A stretch of 12,843 nt of DNA from Beroe ovata (GCA_946803715.1 CAMPET010000018.1:600873-613715); one strand, 5' to 3'. Positions 1 through 8,499 are shown, counted from the stretch's first letter. The notes: a model not told the origin generated them from the sequence alone. Translations and numbers: made by a program.

Positions 1-210
1 GCAAATCCCATGTCACGTTTCCGTCACACCTTTCGCGCCTTCCATACAACACGACATTTGGGCGTGGCAGATGGTTGGATATGTCCCCAAATGTGACCTG
101 GTAACTCCTAGACATGATATCTATCAACTAACAATGATTTCCGAGTCATATCAGGCCGCAAATCCCATGTCACGTTTCCGTCACACTTTCGTCACACTTT
201 CGTCACATGT
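1..210. repeat. Direct repeat pair with short TTTCGTCACAC tandem
   Basis: Positions 1-29 and 158-186 carry the same 29 bases (starting GCAAATCCCATGTCACG). The second copy continues into a short tandem of TTTCGTCACAC-like units up to about 210. The first copy touches the window edge, so the true unit may be longer. The spacing is 157 bp. No coding frame explains it, and the small open frame crossing the region shows no protein-like features. The match is read directly from the sequence; its origin is unknown. Confidence 0.8.
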
Positions 211-911
211 CACGAAAAACATCAACTCAACGGGAATTGCGCGAGATAATGGGCCAATGTCTCACCCTGTCATTTCATGAGTATTCATCAGAAACCCGGA
301 ATTCAAGTTTGTACCAGACAAGATGTTATCGTCATGACGTTAATAATCATTTCATGCTGACAGAAAATTAGTAGCCCTCACTATGATTTGCTCTTTACTT
401 AAATAGATATTATTACAGTTATTAGAGTTATAAAGTGTTTCTAGAATTAAACGAATTTTCTATAGAACGGAATGTCTAAGGTAATTAATGACTGATATAA
501 ACCAATTAAGAGCCCTCGAGCTGAGATGTCTAGGCGGGCTCTCTCCTCCGTGTTCCCAGGGAGTTGCTGACAGGAATCAATAGGAATCAGCTCTGGCTCG
601 GTAATTAATCGGTAAGTTTAACATAAGCTTCCAGTTTGATTGTTATACCGGTGAATTGACAACCAATATCATATTGTATGTAGATCAGTTGATACAATGA
701 TATTGGCAATATCACTATGATTGGCACAACAGTGATACCACTGATACCACAAACGTATCAGAATCAGAGTAACGATCTAGGTTTGTGACGTCATACGGCA
801 CAAACAGATAACGAAGTAAATGCCACACTACTCATATAGGTATTGCGCAGTCTGTTATCTGCTACTGTGTTACAACACCACTCAGCATAGTAGGCACCTT
901 GACTCTACTCA
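211..911. other. Non-coding stretch with one strong hairpin
   Basis: No exon-like frame with convincing splice signals was seen on either strand. The stretch is AT-rich. Its one clear structure is the inverted repeat at 663-706, listed separately. The 3' end leads into the 38-bp minisatellite. Confidence 0.5.
663..706. repeat. Inverted repeat, 15-bp arms with a 2-nt bulge
   Basis: The left arm CCAATATCAT(AT)TGTAT at 663-679 pairs with ATACAATGATATTGG at 692-706 across a 12-nt loop. Apart from the two extra bases in the left arm, pairing is perfect. It could be a tiny fold-back element remnant or a structured transcript. Nothing nearby distinguishes these. Confidence 0.7.
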
Positions 912-1224
912 CCTTGACACCATTTTCCCTGACAGTCTGACACCACTTGCCATGACACCACTTTCCCTGACAGTCTGGAACCACTAGCGTTAACACCACT
1001 TTCCCTGACAGTCTGACACCACTCGCCTTGACACCACTTACCCTGACAGTGGAAGTGGTTCAGTGGAAGTCGGTGACTGCAAACCTCGTCTACCNCCTTG
1101 ACACCACTTTCCCTGACAGTCTGACACCTCTTGCCTTGACACAACTTTCCCTGACAGTCTGACACCACTAGCCTTGACACCACTTTCCCTGACAGTCCGA
1201 CACCACTAGCGTTGACACGACTTG
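912..1224. repeat. 38-bp minisatellite containing an assembly gap
   Basis: Units start at 912, 950, 988, 1026, 1096, 1134, 1172 and 1210 (the last partial), typified by CCTTGACACCACTTTCCCTG. Spacing is exactly 38 bp on both sides of an interruption at about 1051-1095 that ends in an N. Each unit contains TGACACCACT-like and TGACAGTCTGACACCACT-like halves, so 38 bp may be a dimer of about 19 bp. The N suggests that units were collapsed or lost in assembly. An open frame on the minus strand across the array is an artefact of the repeat. Confidence 0.95.
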
Positions 1225-2233
1225 TATCAGTGTCGCAATTCGTTGCACACAAAGTTGTCATTACATATTCATGGCAATATTATTCCGACATTATTACTAG
1301 ATTTATAGTTCAAAGTGGTACTATAATTGGTTGGCTAACCACTAATCTGTTAGTCCATCACTCCTCCACCCTAACAAGACTAACTATTGCCACACCTCTG
1401 AACAATTTGCGTATCTCCACTTATCATGATTATCACCTGAATTGCCCTCATGTAATGGATAAAATCAGCACAATCACGCTACAAGCAGGATTTTCCTGTG
1501 AAATGCAGGGTGATAAAACCTTTTTTGCAGCGCTGTGTTATGACATGGAAATGTCACGTGACCCAAAGAGATATAGCAAAGGGAGGGAGGGAGCTGCCCT
1601 AATTTGAGCAGGGGGAGGGGCTTTGTGTTGTACGCAGATCAGCAGTTCGGTAAATATTGTCGTAAATCTCGTAATTAGGCAATTACCGGCTCATTAGTGA
1701 GTAATTTATATGCTCTCTAATCGAAAGAGAGAGGAGAGCAAGAGGGAGCCCTCACATCCTCGACTGATCTCTCTCTCTTCTCTTCCCACTATCCCATATC
1801 ACCTCTCTGATTATCAATGCCCATTCTCTCCTCGCACCCCATTGTCTATAATTGTCTAATCCCGGTACGTTTCCCCTGAATCACAAGACACCATGAACCA
1901 GTGCCCATCACGTATCTAGCTTCTAACGTTCCTAACTTCTAAGTTCTGACATATATTTATCTAACATAGCCCACCCTGGTAGATATTGGATATTATCTGA
2001 GCTAGACCCTACCTTCAATTTTATCGACAGAAATCTTGCCGCCAGCGATTGAGCAGGTATTTAATGGTTCAGGGAGGCGATTTAGCAGGTACTTAATGCA
2101 GCTGGGAAGTCCGCCTGGATCATTTCCAGATCTGATTCATATCCGTCTACTCGCAGGATTAATTCTCAATTTAATCCGTATATCGCCGAGATTCCTGTCT
2201 ACGAGGAATTGGAACTCGTTAATTAGAGCCAGG
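1225..2233. other. Non-coding stretch with G-rich run and GA/CT tracts
   Basis: No gene is supported. The stretch holds the G-rich run at 1581-1620 and a purine-rich tract near 1723-1748 (AAAGAGAGAGGAGAG) facing a pyrimidine-rich tract near 1769-1789, which are roughly complementary. At 2054-2110 there is a weak duplication of a GCAGGTAYTTAATG motif. Longer open frames at 1212-1607 and 2036-2437 lack a plausible start context, domains or splice logic, and the second runs through the GT microsatellite. Confidence 0.5.
1581..1620 (+). other. G-rich run with G-quadruplex potential
   Basis: GGGAGGGAGGG at 1581-1591 is followed 19 nt later by GGGGGAGGGG at 1611-1620. That gives at least four runs of three or more Gs on the plus strand, three of them separated by single bases. 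The last loop is long, so a quadruplex is possible but not certain. No gene is adjacent. Confidence 0.45.
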
Positions 2234-2254
2234 AGGATGACATCCTGTCATCCT
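2234..2254. repeat. Perfect hairpin, 9-bp stem, 3-nt loop
   Basis: AGGATGACA (2234-2242), loop TCC, TGTCATCCT (2246-2254). It is followed by an additional GTCATC. This is one of several short perfect palindromes with a three-base loop in this window. Confidence 0.7.
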
Positions 2255-2290
2255 GTCATCGTACTTTGTCAAGAGTTTAGACAAGCGAGC

Positions 2291-2328
2291 GTAAGTGTGT
2301 GTGTGCGTGTGTGTGTGTGCGTGTGTGC
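2291..2328. repeat. GT microsatellite
   Basis: An alternating GT run with two GC interruptions occupies about 38 bases. A reading frame through it gives a Val/Cys stretch that should not be taken as protein. Confidence 0.9.
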
Positions 2329-2408
2329 ACCTACTCAGATACGACATTGTATGAATACTGTATTGGCGGATACCGCTATAATGTCCGCCTCTAACTCCCT
2401 AATGATCG

Positions 2409-2551
2409 TATATAAATATAACGACACAATTTACTGATCTGAGCTCAGTTGAGCAACACACACAGTTTTCGTTTCCCCAACAATATACATCACCAGCACA
2501 AGTATGTCTAAGGGAGATGTGGTCTATCGTTATAGTAGGTGTATATTGTAA
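2409..2551 (+). promoter_or_regulatory. Possible core promoter with first exon
   Basis: TATATAAATA begins at 2409, and a TCAGTT initiator-like sequence follows at 2445-2450, at about the expected spacing. An A-rich leader then reaches an ATG at 2504 with A at -3. The frame reads MSKGDVVYRYSRCIL and stops at 2549-2551. A GTGTAT donor-like site after AGTAG near 2540 could splice this as a first exon, but I found no convincing continuation. Motif occurrence is seen; function as a promoter is inference, and AT-rich DNA yields such motifs by chance. Confidence 0.25.
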
Positions 2552-2573
2552 CTTGTACACTGTACAAGTTACA
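2547..2573. repeat. Perfect hairpin, 12-bp stem, 3-nt loop
   Basis: Arms TGTAACTTGTAC (2547-2558) and its exact complement (2562-2573) enclose ACT. It starts at the stop codon of the tiny frame from 2504. No U-run follows on either strand, so there is no basis to call a terminator. Confidence 0.8.
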
Positions 2574-3510
2574 TATGTCCGACATCAGACTCATTGGTGC
2601 GCCTGTATGGCGTTTGTGTGTTTTCATGTAGCTTGAAATCATTTGACCGGCAGACAACTGCGCAGTGCGCACATTGGAGGTCAACAATTGATAGGGTAAG
2701 CGTTGTCGGCAGGCGATCTGATCAATAGTCACTTCCATAATCTATCCCATATCAAATTTGTCGTTCATTTGTCATTCCCCTACCCACCAAGGTACAACAT
2801 AACTTATTGTTTCATTTTCTAATGAGTGAGAGCAATTTGGAAGTATGAAACTTACGATCCCACACCATATAAAGCAATGTCGCCCCTGCTATAGAAAAGG
2901 TTTTATTACATATTGCATTTGGTATCTAGTGCACTGTGTATTGCCTTTACAGTACCCTTGGATCAAATGTATTCTACTGTGATTACCATTTACTACATCG
3001 ATTTGCTCTACTCTTTGTCTAGTTGAGCTTGCCTAATGAGAGTGTTTGTATTTTGTACAGTGCGTACTGCCATCCCCTGGGTTAGCTGTTTGACTTGTAA
3101 TTAACATAAGATCTCCACAACATTGGGTATTGTGAGTGTTTTCCCATCACTGCATATTATAGGTTCTCACTAAGGTGCTGCTAACTTGTGCTCTATAACG
3201 TGTGATTCGAGTATAACCAGAGCTAAATGTGAACCAGGTGTTGTTACCAAATCGTAAGACGTAACCTGCCGGTGCGACTTAATATACGATTGGTAACCAC
3301 AGTGCAGTGTACTGCTGTACTCTCGTACAAACTTGTGTTCCAAGTTGTTCCATGTATCAAATTCATTGCTCGTGATTTCAGATCAGTGGTCACTGACACT
3401 GTTTTTGATATACTACGAATTATCGATAATTGCGCTCATATCAGCCGGCTTTCTGTTAGGTAAATCCCAGCACTCTCTTATGAAACATTATTTGTTGTAG
3501 GATTGATACA
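2574..3510. other. Non-coding stretch, no feature supported
   Basis: I see no exon pair, RNA gene or sizeable repeat here. Open frames of 60-76 codons on both strands lack start context and protein-like composition. The minus strand was searched for the missing 3' exons of the cardiolipin synthase gene (a Ser-Lys-x-Asn-Thr block) and none was found. Confidence 0.5.
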
Positions 3511-3809
3511 ATGATCGACTTGAAAGCTCTTGCAACAAAACTTCTCCTCCTTGTCTTGATGCTCATCATCACAGGTTTAAATCACAACTTCTGACACTCT
3601 CCATAAGACCAAAGTTGTATCTAATTTTGTTGTATCAAAGACAGACTTGTTCTATCAAATTCCACCAAACACACACCAATAACACCGGAATCTTATCAGG
3701 TGCGCTCTCCGAAATGATAGGAGAGGTCGAGGGACAGAGAATTTCCTACAAATCGTACGGAATTGGGAATATGCCAAACCGGTTCAAGCCTGGAGCAAGA
3801 CATTTTTGA
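3511..3809 (+). CDS. Possible secreted short peptide, two exons
   Basis: Exon 1 is 3511-3574 and exon 2 is 3700-3809; the 125-bp intron starts GTTTAA and ends TATCAG. The phase matches (one base plus two), giving 57 residues. Exon 1 starts at an ATG with A at -3 and encodes MIDLKALATK followed by a hydrophobic run LLLLVLMLIIT, a typical signal peptide. A Thr-Gly-Ala cleavage context lies at residues 21-23. The remaining 34 residues have no cysteine, are Gly-, Arg- and Phe-containing, and end NRFKPGARHF. Exon 2 is richer in GC than its surroundings and favours C/G at third positions (TAC, TTC, AAG, GAG). The intron size fits the neighbouring gene, but the GTTTAA donor is weak. I do not recognise the family. 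There is no dibasic processing site, and the terminal residue is Phe with no amidation glycine. It could also be chance. The gene would converge on cardiolipin synthase. Confidence 0.38.
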
Positions 3810-4062
3810 GGCAGGCGGCATCTGATTGAACAAAGGAATTTTAGTCTCCTTTTTTAGTATTCTAAAATTATACACCATATAACCCTGAATGTTGTGCTTT
3901 TGAATCCCAATCTGAACTTCTGTGTGTGAATGTTGAAATTTCCTGCTATATTTTGACTGCATCCACTGTGACATGATCTGATATTTGCAACATGTATCAT
4001 AGTGGATATATAATTAGGAATTGTGGAATAAGGTGTTTCTATTAGTGATGACACAACCCTCA

Positions 4063-4150
4063 ATCTAAAATTACTGTTTGCTCCCAATTGTCATGCAAAA
4101 TTTTAAACTGAAATTGCTGCTTGCTCCCATTTTGTAAACTGAAATTCCGG
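4063..4150. repeat. Imperfect tandem repeat, 31-45 bp units
   Basis: CTAAAATTACTGTTTGCTCC (from 4064), CTGAAATTGCTGCTTGCTCC (from 4108) and a partial CTGAAATTCCGG (from 4139) are related tandem copies. They lie immediately 3' of the last recognised cardiolipin synthase exon, where the next intron and exon would be expected. The duplication also reproduces TTTCAG acceptor-like ends on the minus strand, which could mislead exon prediction. Confidence 0.65.
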
Positions 4151-4171
4151 CTCAGCTGAGTACTATCTTAC

Positions 4172-5044
4172 CTTCTCTGTGGATTTTGCTTTCATTACCA
4201 AGCCCCCAACTAGGAGTGTAACATCTCTGGACAACACAAACAGCAAGTACCAACCTGCCAAAGTGAATAATTTCTAATAGTGCATCTTCAATTACAGCAA
4301 TGAAACTTGTTCTACTTGTGCCCAAATACAAGAGTCTTGTATTACAAGACTCACCAGGCATAAGACTTGTGTACCAAAGACTGGAAATAGTGCACCCCAT
4401 CAATAACTTGTCTCCAATGGGATCTAAAACTGACCCTAACAGGGATCGCTGAGATGGGAACCTCCTTGCAATTTGACCATCCAACTGAAACAGGATTTGG
4501 GTTACTTGCAAGCTTTCGATGTTATTGCTTTCCTCAAGTGTAGAATATGTAAGTATGTAAGAACTTAACCACTTTTGACAAGAACTTACAAGGTCTGTCA
4601 GTGCAGCAGCTCCAAAGAGAATCAGAGCAGCATTATGTTGTGAAGTGACAACTGTATAAGCAACCGCTGGTGCCATGAAAATCCTGGCCAGACTCAGGGC
4701 ATTGGGAATTGTATAAATGTTGTCATTGATCTGAAATAGTCATTGCATTTCTCAATGATGTCTTGAATAAAACTATATCTGTACCCAGTTATAGATAAAA
4801 CAATCACCTTACATTAGATGGAGATCCTTTAGATAACTTTCTACAACTGCTGACCCTGAATATGGAATGAGTGGTTTATAGAGACAAGTTCTGCTTCTTT
4901 TTGTTTTAAACCATCACAATTCACATCTCATAGAACTAACTTACAGAACCTAGTACCCAATGGGTACACACACCTTGGGTTTTTGAAGAGACAGTAAGGA
5001 ATCTGTCCTTTCCTGGTAACACTTTTCAAACAACCATGAATCAT
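4172..5044 (-). CDS. CRLS1: Mitochondrial cardiolipin synthase, 5 exons, C-terminus missing
   Basis: This joins CDP-diacylglycerol to phosphatidylglycerol to make cardiolipin in the inner mitochondrial membrane. Exons, in transcript order: 5044-4974, 4855-4813, 4730-4590, 4484-4355, 4254-4172. All introns are GT-AG (118, 82, 105, 100 bp) and phases agree throughout, giving 156 residues. The ATG at 5044 is right after an in-frame TGA. Residues 1-38 are basic and Ser-rich with almost no acidic residues, as in a mitochondrial presequence. NIYTIPNALSLAR starts the conserved domain at about 42. The CDP-alcohol phosphatidyltransferase motif is complete: Asp84, Asp87-Gly88, Ala91-Arg92, Gly102, Asp106, Asp110. 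Exon 5 carries the family Ser-Arg-Asp-Val (137-140). The last exon ends at Lys156 with a GTAAGA donor. Roughly 90-110 C-terminal residues of the family, including a Ser-Lys-x-Asn-Thr block, are not visible downstream. The gene may be truncated, split by a long intron, or diverged there. The recognised part is secure. Confidence 0.93.
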
Positions 5045-5413
5045 AACTTTTCAATAATCTGTTGAATTGTGGCCAAGTGTAGTTAGGCTTATTACTAAAT
5101 TTCATCTGTTACTAGCAGGTTTTGCAGATGCCGTGGGCCGGCGAAATTATTTGCCTGAGCATCAATAATTTCAATTGTTGAATATATAAAACAAGCACTT
5201 AGCAGTCGAGCTGTTTAAAAGAGCTGCTACCTGGCAATATCAATTCTGGGCGGCGCGCGCGCAATGAAATTCTTGACAGTAGTCGGGTTATCATCGAGTA
5301 TTGACACAACCCACCTCACGCCAATGGACTCGCTCGTACGCGCGCACAACCAGACTTAAGGGGTCCCAGAGTGTAAGGGAGGTCTGTGCCTGGACAATCT
5401 ACTTGTATATAAC
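5045..5413 (-). promoter_or_regulatory. Putative 5' region of the cardiolipin synthase gene
   Basis: The stretch upstream of the start codon contains a GC-box-like GGGCGG at 5248-5253 followed directly by alternating CG (5251-5261), and a second CGCG patch at 5339-5346. These stand out against AT-rich flanks, as in small CpG-rich housekeeping promoters. No TATA box is at a useful distance. Whether it also drives a plus-strand transcript is unknown; no plus-strand gene was found close by. Confidence 0.35.
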
Positions 5414-5467
5414 AAAATTGTCACCACCATGAAGAGGAGAGATTTCCGGTCTTCATGGTACAATTTT
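5414..5467. repeat. Inverted repeat, 18-bp arms with a 4-nt bulge
   Basis: AAAATTGT plus ACCATGAAGA on the left (5414-5435, four extra bases between them) pairs with TCTTCATGGTACAATTTT on the right (5450-5467) across a 14-nt loop. Possible fold-back element or structured RNA. Confidence 0.7.
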
Positions 5468-5946
5468 TAAAGAATACCGACAGAAATAGTTCAAGTAAGG
5501 ACGCAAAGAACACGCAAGAAGGGGGAAAAACGTGCGAAAATACACTCAAATTTTACACATAAAATCAGGCATAAGTCATGATGCGAAGAACGTATAGACT
5601 GTTCTTTGTACTCATCATGGGTAGTAAGTCTTCATCAACACTCTGATGTAAAAATTAAGACCAAAAACCATAAATTGTAGAAAATTTAGCCAAGAAAAGA
5701 CGCCTCATCAAAGGAGTTAAATTACGCGTGTTGTGACATGCTCATAGTACGCATCACATCAACGCACCCTCTTATTAAATATAGCCTAATTTCTCATATT
5801 CCAAGGCGGTTACACATTTACAAATTGTCATGACAATTGACTTGAATTGAAAATCTCCTATTCTCAACAACATTCTTGTGTAGAGACCTGATCACTTTAG
5901 CTCAGAAATCAGCATGGTTCACTAGAAATACCAAAATTGCCGATAT
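5468..5946. other. Non-coding stretch with a weak hairpin
   Basis: No gene is supported. A compound imperfect hairpin lies at 5577-5619: CATGATG and AAGAAC on the left, GTTCTT and CATCATG on the right. Confidence 0.45.
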
Positions 5947-6213
5947 TCAATGAACAACATCAACTGCTTCGGTCTGAAACCTCTGATTTATTAGTTGATG
6001 TTGGGTTAAGCACCAGAGCACAAGTCTGTCTCTCTCCGGATATTCGGAATTCAAGAACGAGACTGATGAGTCAAAATCCATCATCTGTGATCTGTCCAAT
6101 GATACCCTTTGTAAGCACGATCTGAAAATGGGTTCACAGTCAATCAAACGGTCCAATAAAGACAAGGTGATATTTGATTCCATGTATCGACGATGCAAAA
6201 ATGGAACAGTCAG
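5947..6213 (-). CDS. Weak candidate terminal exon, unknown protein
   Basis: After a pyrimidine-rich GGTTTTTTGCTTCAGTTTAG acceptor on the minus strand, the frame from 6213 stays open for 88 codons and stops at 5947-5949. The first in-frame ATG is near 6183, with T at -3. The translation is mixed and hydrophilic, with an amphipathic LSLLDRLIDCEPIFRSCLQR segment near its start; no known domain is recognised. No upstream exon or donor was identified. A 10-bp inverted repeat (AACATCAACT at 5956-5965, complement at 5993-6002) lies inside it. An open frame of this size can occur by chance, so this is only a candidate. Confidence 0.2.
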   Translation of the reverse strand: MTVPFLHRRYMESNITLSLLDRLIDCEPIFRSCLQRVSLDRSQMMDFDSSVSFLNSEYPERDRLVLWCLTQHQLINQRFQTEAVDVVH

Positions 6214-6803
6214 CTAAACTGAAGCAAAAAACCCATAAACAATGAAGGAAAAGGATGTCAAATTTGATAGGATGCGCCTTAATTATAGGAGTAGGACGCG
6301 CGTTGCGCGCGCGCTAAAACTCAGAGTCCTACGATAGTTAACGCAGTTGGCTTTTCTTGCAGATTTCGGAATTTTCCCGCCATTAATGTAGCTAGAATTT
6401 TGGCAGCATTTTGCCTGTCAGGAGGATAGTATACAAGAGGATGGCATGTAAGGTACTGTAAAAAGGATTTGCACTGTGTTAATAGCTGTGTAACGCACTA
6501 ACGCAAGCGGGACGAAACTCACACTGTAGAAGAGATGTCTCGTGTAAATGAGTGAGATCTCACGTCTCCTGAGGTGTGAGTGGATTGCTATCATCCATGA
6601 TTGATCATCCCACGGTCAAACTGAGTAAATGTTGAACATCAGCTTCCTGCAGAAAGCGGAAATTGCTAGGAAAATGGAAATACTACCGGAGTGTTCAGTG
6701 TCCTGAACACGGTTTCCTACCACAAACCACGCTATACAATGGTAACAAAAGTTGAAGTGGCAGAAATGTGACTGCGTAGTGCCTCCTTCTCACACTCCCC
6801 ACA
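6214..6803. other. Non-coding stretch with CGCG tract and palindrome
   Basis: No gene is supported. A GCGCGTTGCGCGCGCGC run at 6298-6314 is flanked by GTAGGAC and GTCCTAC, an inverted 7-mer that makes a loose hairpin. GTGAGATCTCAC at 6552-6563 is a perfect 12-bp palindrome. Confidence 0.5.
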
Positions 6804-6995
6804 CTCATTCATCCCCTAACTGATTCCTTCCCACACATACACACTCATTCACTGACTGACTCAATAGTCACTCACTCATTCACTGAGTCACTACTTCTCA
6901 CAGTCACTCATTCACTGTCTACCTCCTTCTCACACTCACTCATTCACTGACTGACTCCTTCCCACATTCACTCATTCACTGACTGACTCCTTCCN
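6804..6995. repeat. 32-bp minisatellite ending at an assembly gap
   Basis: Units begin with CTCATTCACTGACTGACTCC at 6804 (40 bp, diverged), 6844 (31 bp), 6875, 6907, 6939 (32 bp each) and 6971, the last cut by the N at 6995. Regularity increases toward the gap, which suggests a longer homogeneous array that was not assembled. Confidence 0.92.
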
Positions 6996-7025
6996 ATTTC
7001 TTTGGACGTACGGTGAAGCCCTTTG

Positions 7026-7052
7026 TTTTGTCAATGAAGTTCATTGACAAAA
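7026..7052. repeat. Perfect hairpin, 12-bp stem, 3-nt loop
   Basis: TTTTGTCAATGA (7026-7037), loop AGT, then the exact complement (7041-7052). It lies about 30 bp from the gap at 6995. It has the same geometry as the hairpin at 2547-2573, with unrelated sequence. Confidence 0.8.
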
Positions 7053-7757
7053 TGGTGCAACTTGGTTATAATCAACTTTGGGAGGCAGATTGAAGAAATG
7101 ACCAGAAACACTGTGATTGTGCTTCTTCATAAATTCTATGTCTGAGTCTCGAACATGAAAAATAATGCTCACTCTTCCATTGTGAGAGTTGACTGCTCTG
7201 TGTGCATTCTTTTTCATGTATCAAGTAAAGGCGTGTTACTGTCGACTGTCGTTAAATTTATTTTCCGCTGTCGTGTTCAATGACTCAATGAGCAGTGTCT
7301 CACGCCCTCTTGGCGGGTTTTCTAGTTACTTCATATTCTCATAGCATCACACACATGGTGACGCACAGAAACTACCATAAAAGAGAGAATGCCAAATTAT
7401 GATAGATAATTTTTCACTTCTCCCCTCCTTTTCATCAACATCCTCCACCCCAATCATCAAACATTGTGTCACCAACACATGACACTTACGAACAAGTATG
7501 TAACCTCTATTCAGGGTGAGATATGTAATTACAATCTACATGCTTTTAAAGAATGCAATGTGTGTACTTGTGACCGCGTAACATTTTGCTGTGTGCTACT
7601 GTGATCGATCTTGATCAATGTTCAATCGAAAATATTTAGAGATCTAGGTATATCTTATACAAGTGAGAGAAAATGTGTCATTGTGTGCTTTCTTATAAAA
7701 TCTGTGTGTAACCGACATAGATTTTGATCAATGTCTCATAAGCAATTGGAGTTGAAA
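7053..7757. other. Non-coding stretch with diverged duplicate block
   Basis: No confident gene. A block near 7425-7530, centred on CATGACACTTACGAACAAG, resembles 8150-8215 around GATGACACTTACAGGCAA. Short TTGATCAATGTYTCATAA-like motifs recur near 7610, 7722 and 8247. These point to an old, diverged local duplication. One frame of the first block (ATG at 7478) shares a Met-Thr-Leu-Thr start and a later Gly-Glu-Ile with the exon candidate at 8164-8265, so the duplication may once have been coding. Confidence 0.35.
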
Positions 7758-7863
7758 AGAGAATGGTATTGTTGGGGACGAGTCCCAAATGATTTTTATG
7801 TGACAGCGTTTCTAGATCTGAATTGGTTTTATATGAGTTCTATCGGTCAGAATACCATTCTCT
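7758..7863. repeat. 106-bp element with 13-bp terminal inverted repeats
   Basis: AGAGAATGGTATT at 7758-7770 is the exact complement of AATACCATTCTCT at 7851-7863. A small internal GGGAC-GA-GTCCC palindrome lies near 7775-7788. Both ends are flanked by AAA, which may be a target duplication but is too short to prove it. The shape suggests a miniature inverted-repeat element. There is no coding capacity. Confidence 0.55.
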
Positions 7864-8052
7864 AAACCAATCATTCGTGGTGATTTTTGGTTTTTAAATC
7901 AGTAAAATCATCACAATATTATGATATTACACTCACAACTGTTTTAGGCTGCACAGATGACTGATTGAGGATCACTGATCACTGATATGCTGGTGACTAC
8001 TGAGTACGTCAACACCTTTTCTGACATTTCCTGTCCTTCCACTTCCTACCAG

Positions 8053-8265
8053 CTCCCACACCGTCCAACTACCTCTCCCACCTATCCAGCTGTTCCCCTC
8101 CATATTCATACGTAAGTGTGTAATGCGTATTTTGTCTCCTCATTCCCCAACTAACTTCTCCAGCATAACATGACTGATATGATGACACTTACAGGCAATC
8201 TCCATAAAGTGGGAGAGATAGATCTGTCAGAATCTGTAACATTGATCTTGATCATTGTTTCATAA
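8053..8265 (+). CDS. Weak candidate pair of exons, Pro/Ser-rich protein end
   Basis: A pyrimidine-rich acceptor ending CTACCAG precedes 8053-8111, which ends at a GTAAGT donor. A second pyrimidine-rich acceptor (ACTTCTCCAG) precedes 8164-8265, which ends in TAA. In the frame that leaves the donor in phase 0, exon 1 reads PTPSNYLSHLSSCSPPYSY and exon 2 begins HNMTDMMTLTGNLHKVGEID and runs 33 residues. The 52-bp intron is shorter than those of the neighbouring gene. All three frames of exon 1 are open, so the evidence is splice-site quality plus phase. I recognise no family and no first exon. It may be chance or a decayed repeat-derived gene. Confidence 0.22.
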
Positions 8266-8439
8266 ATACTCTTTGGAGGTGAATATCTGATATTCCATGG
8301 ATCATGACCAATCTTTAATAATCGGTGTTTTATGTTTAGTTTTCACTGTTCTGTGTTACATCAAATGTAGGTACTTTCATGATAGGACAAGCAGTGTACA
8401 TCTGATTCAAGTTACGTTACCTTCCTGATCCACAATAGC

Positions 8440-8499
8440 GAAGCAATACCAAAAAATGTGAAGTAGTGCGGAAAACTGTGAAGTAATACGAAGAGTATG
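8440..8499. repeat. Three tandem 20-bp repeats
   Basis: GAAGCAATACCAAAAAATGT (8440), GAAGTAGTGCGGAAAACTGT (8460) and GAAGTAATACGAAGAGTATG (8480) are consecutive diverged copies. The last one supplies the ATG of a small open frame at 8497, which makes that frame suspect. Confidence 0.75.

Noticed and set aside
905-1261. 118-codon minus-strand open frame
   Set aside because: It is the translation of the 38-bp minisatellite, with repeated LSGKVVS/CQGKWCQ units from the DNA repeat and an N inside.
2036-2437. 133-codon plus-strand open frame
   Set aside because: It has no ATG start, runs through a GT microsatellite and has no conserved motif.
3696-3974. Minus-strand open stretch considered as the missing cardiolipin synthase C-terminus
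   Set aside because: It follows an acceptor-like TATCAG, but shows no membrane helices and no Ser-Lys-x-Asn-Thr block; it is better explained as the antisense of the small peptide exon.
4945-4974. Alternative exon 1 donor (GTAAGT at 4944) for cardiolipin synthase
   Set aside because: It is a stronger-looking site but leaves phase 1, and every acceptor usable for exon 2 needs phase 2; the GTGTGT donor at 4973 keeps the frame.
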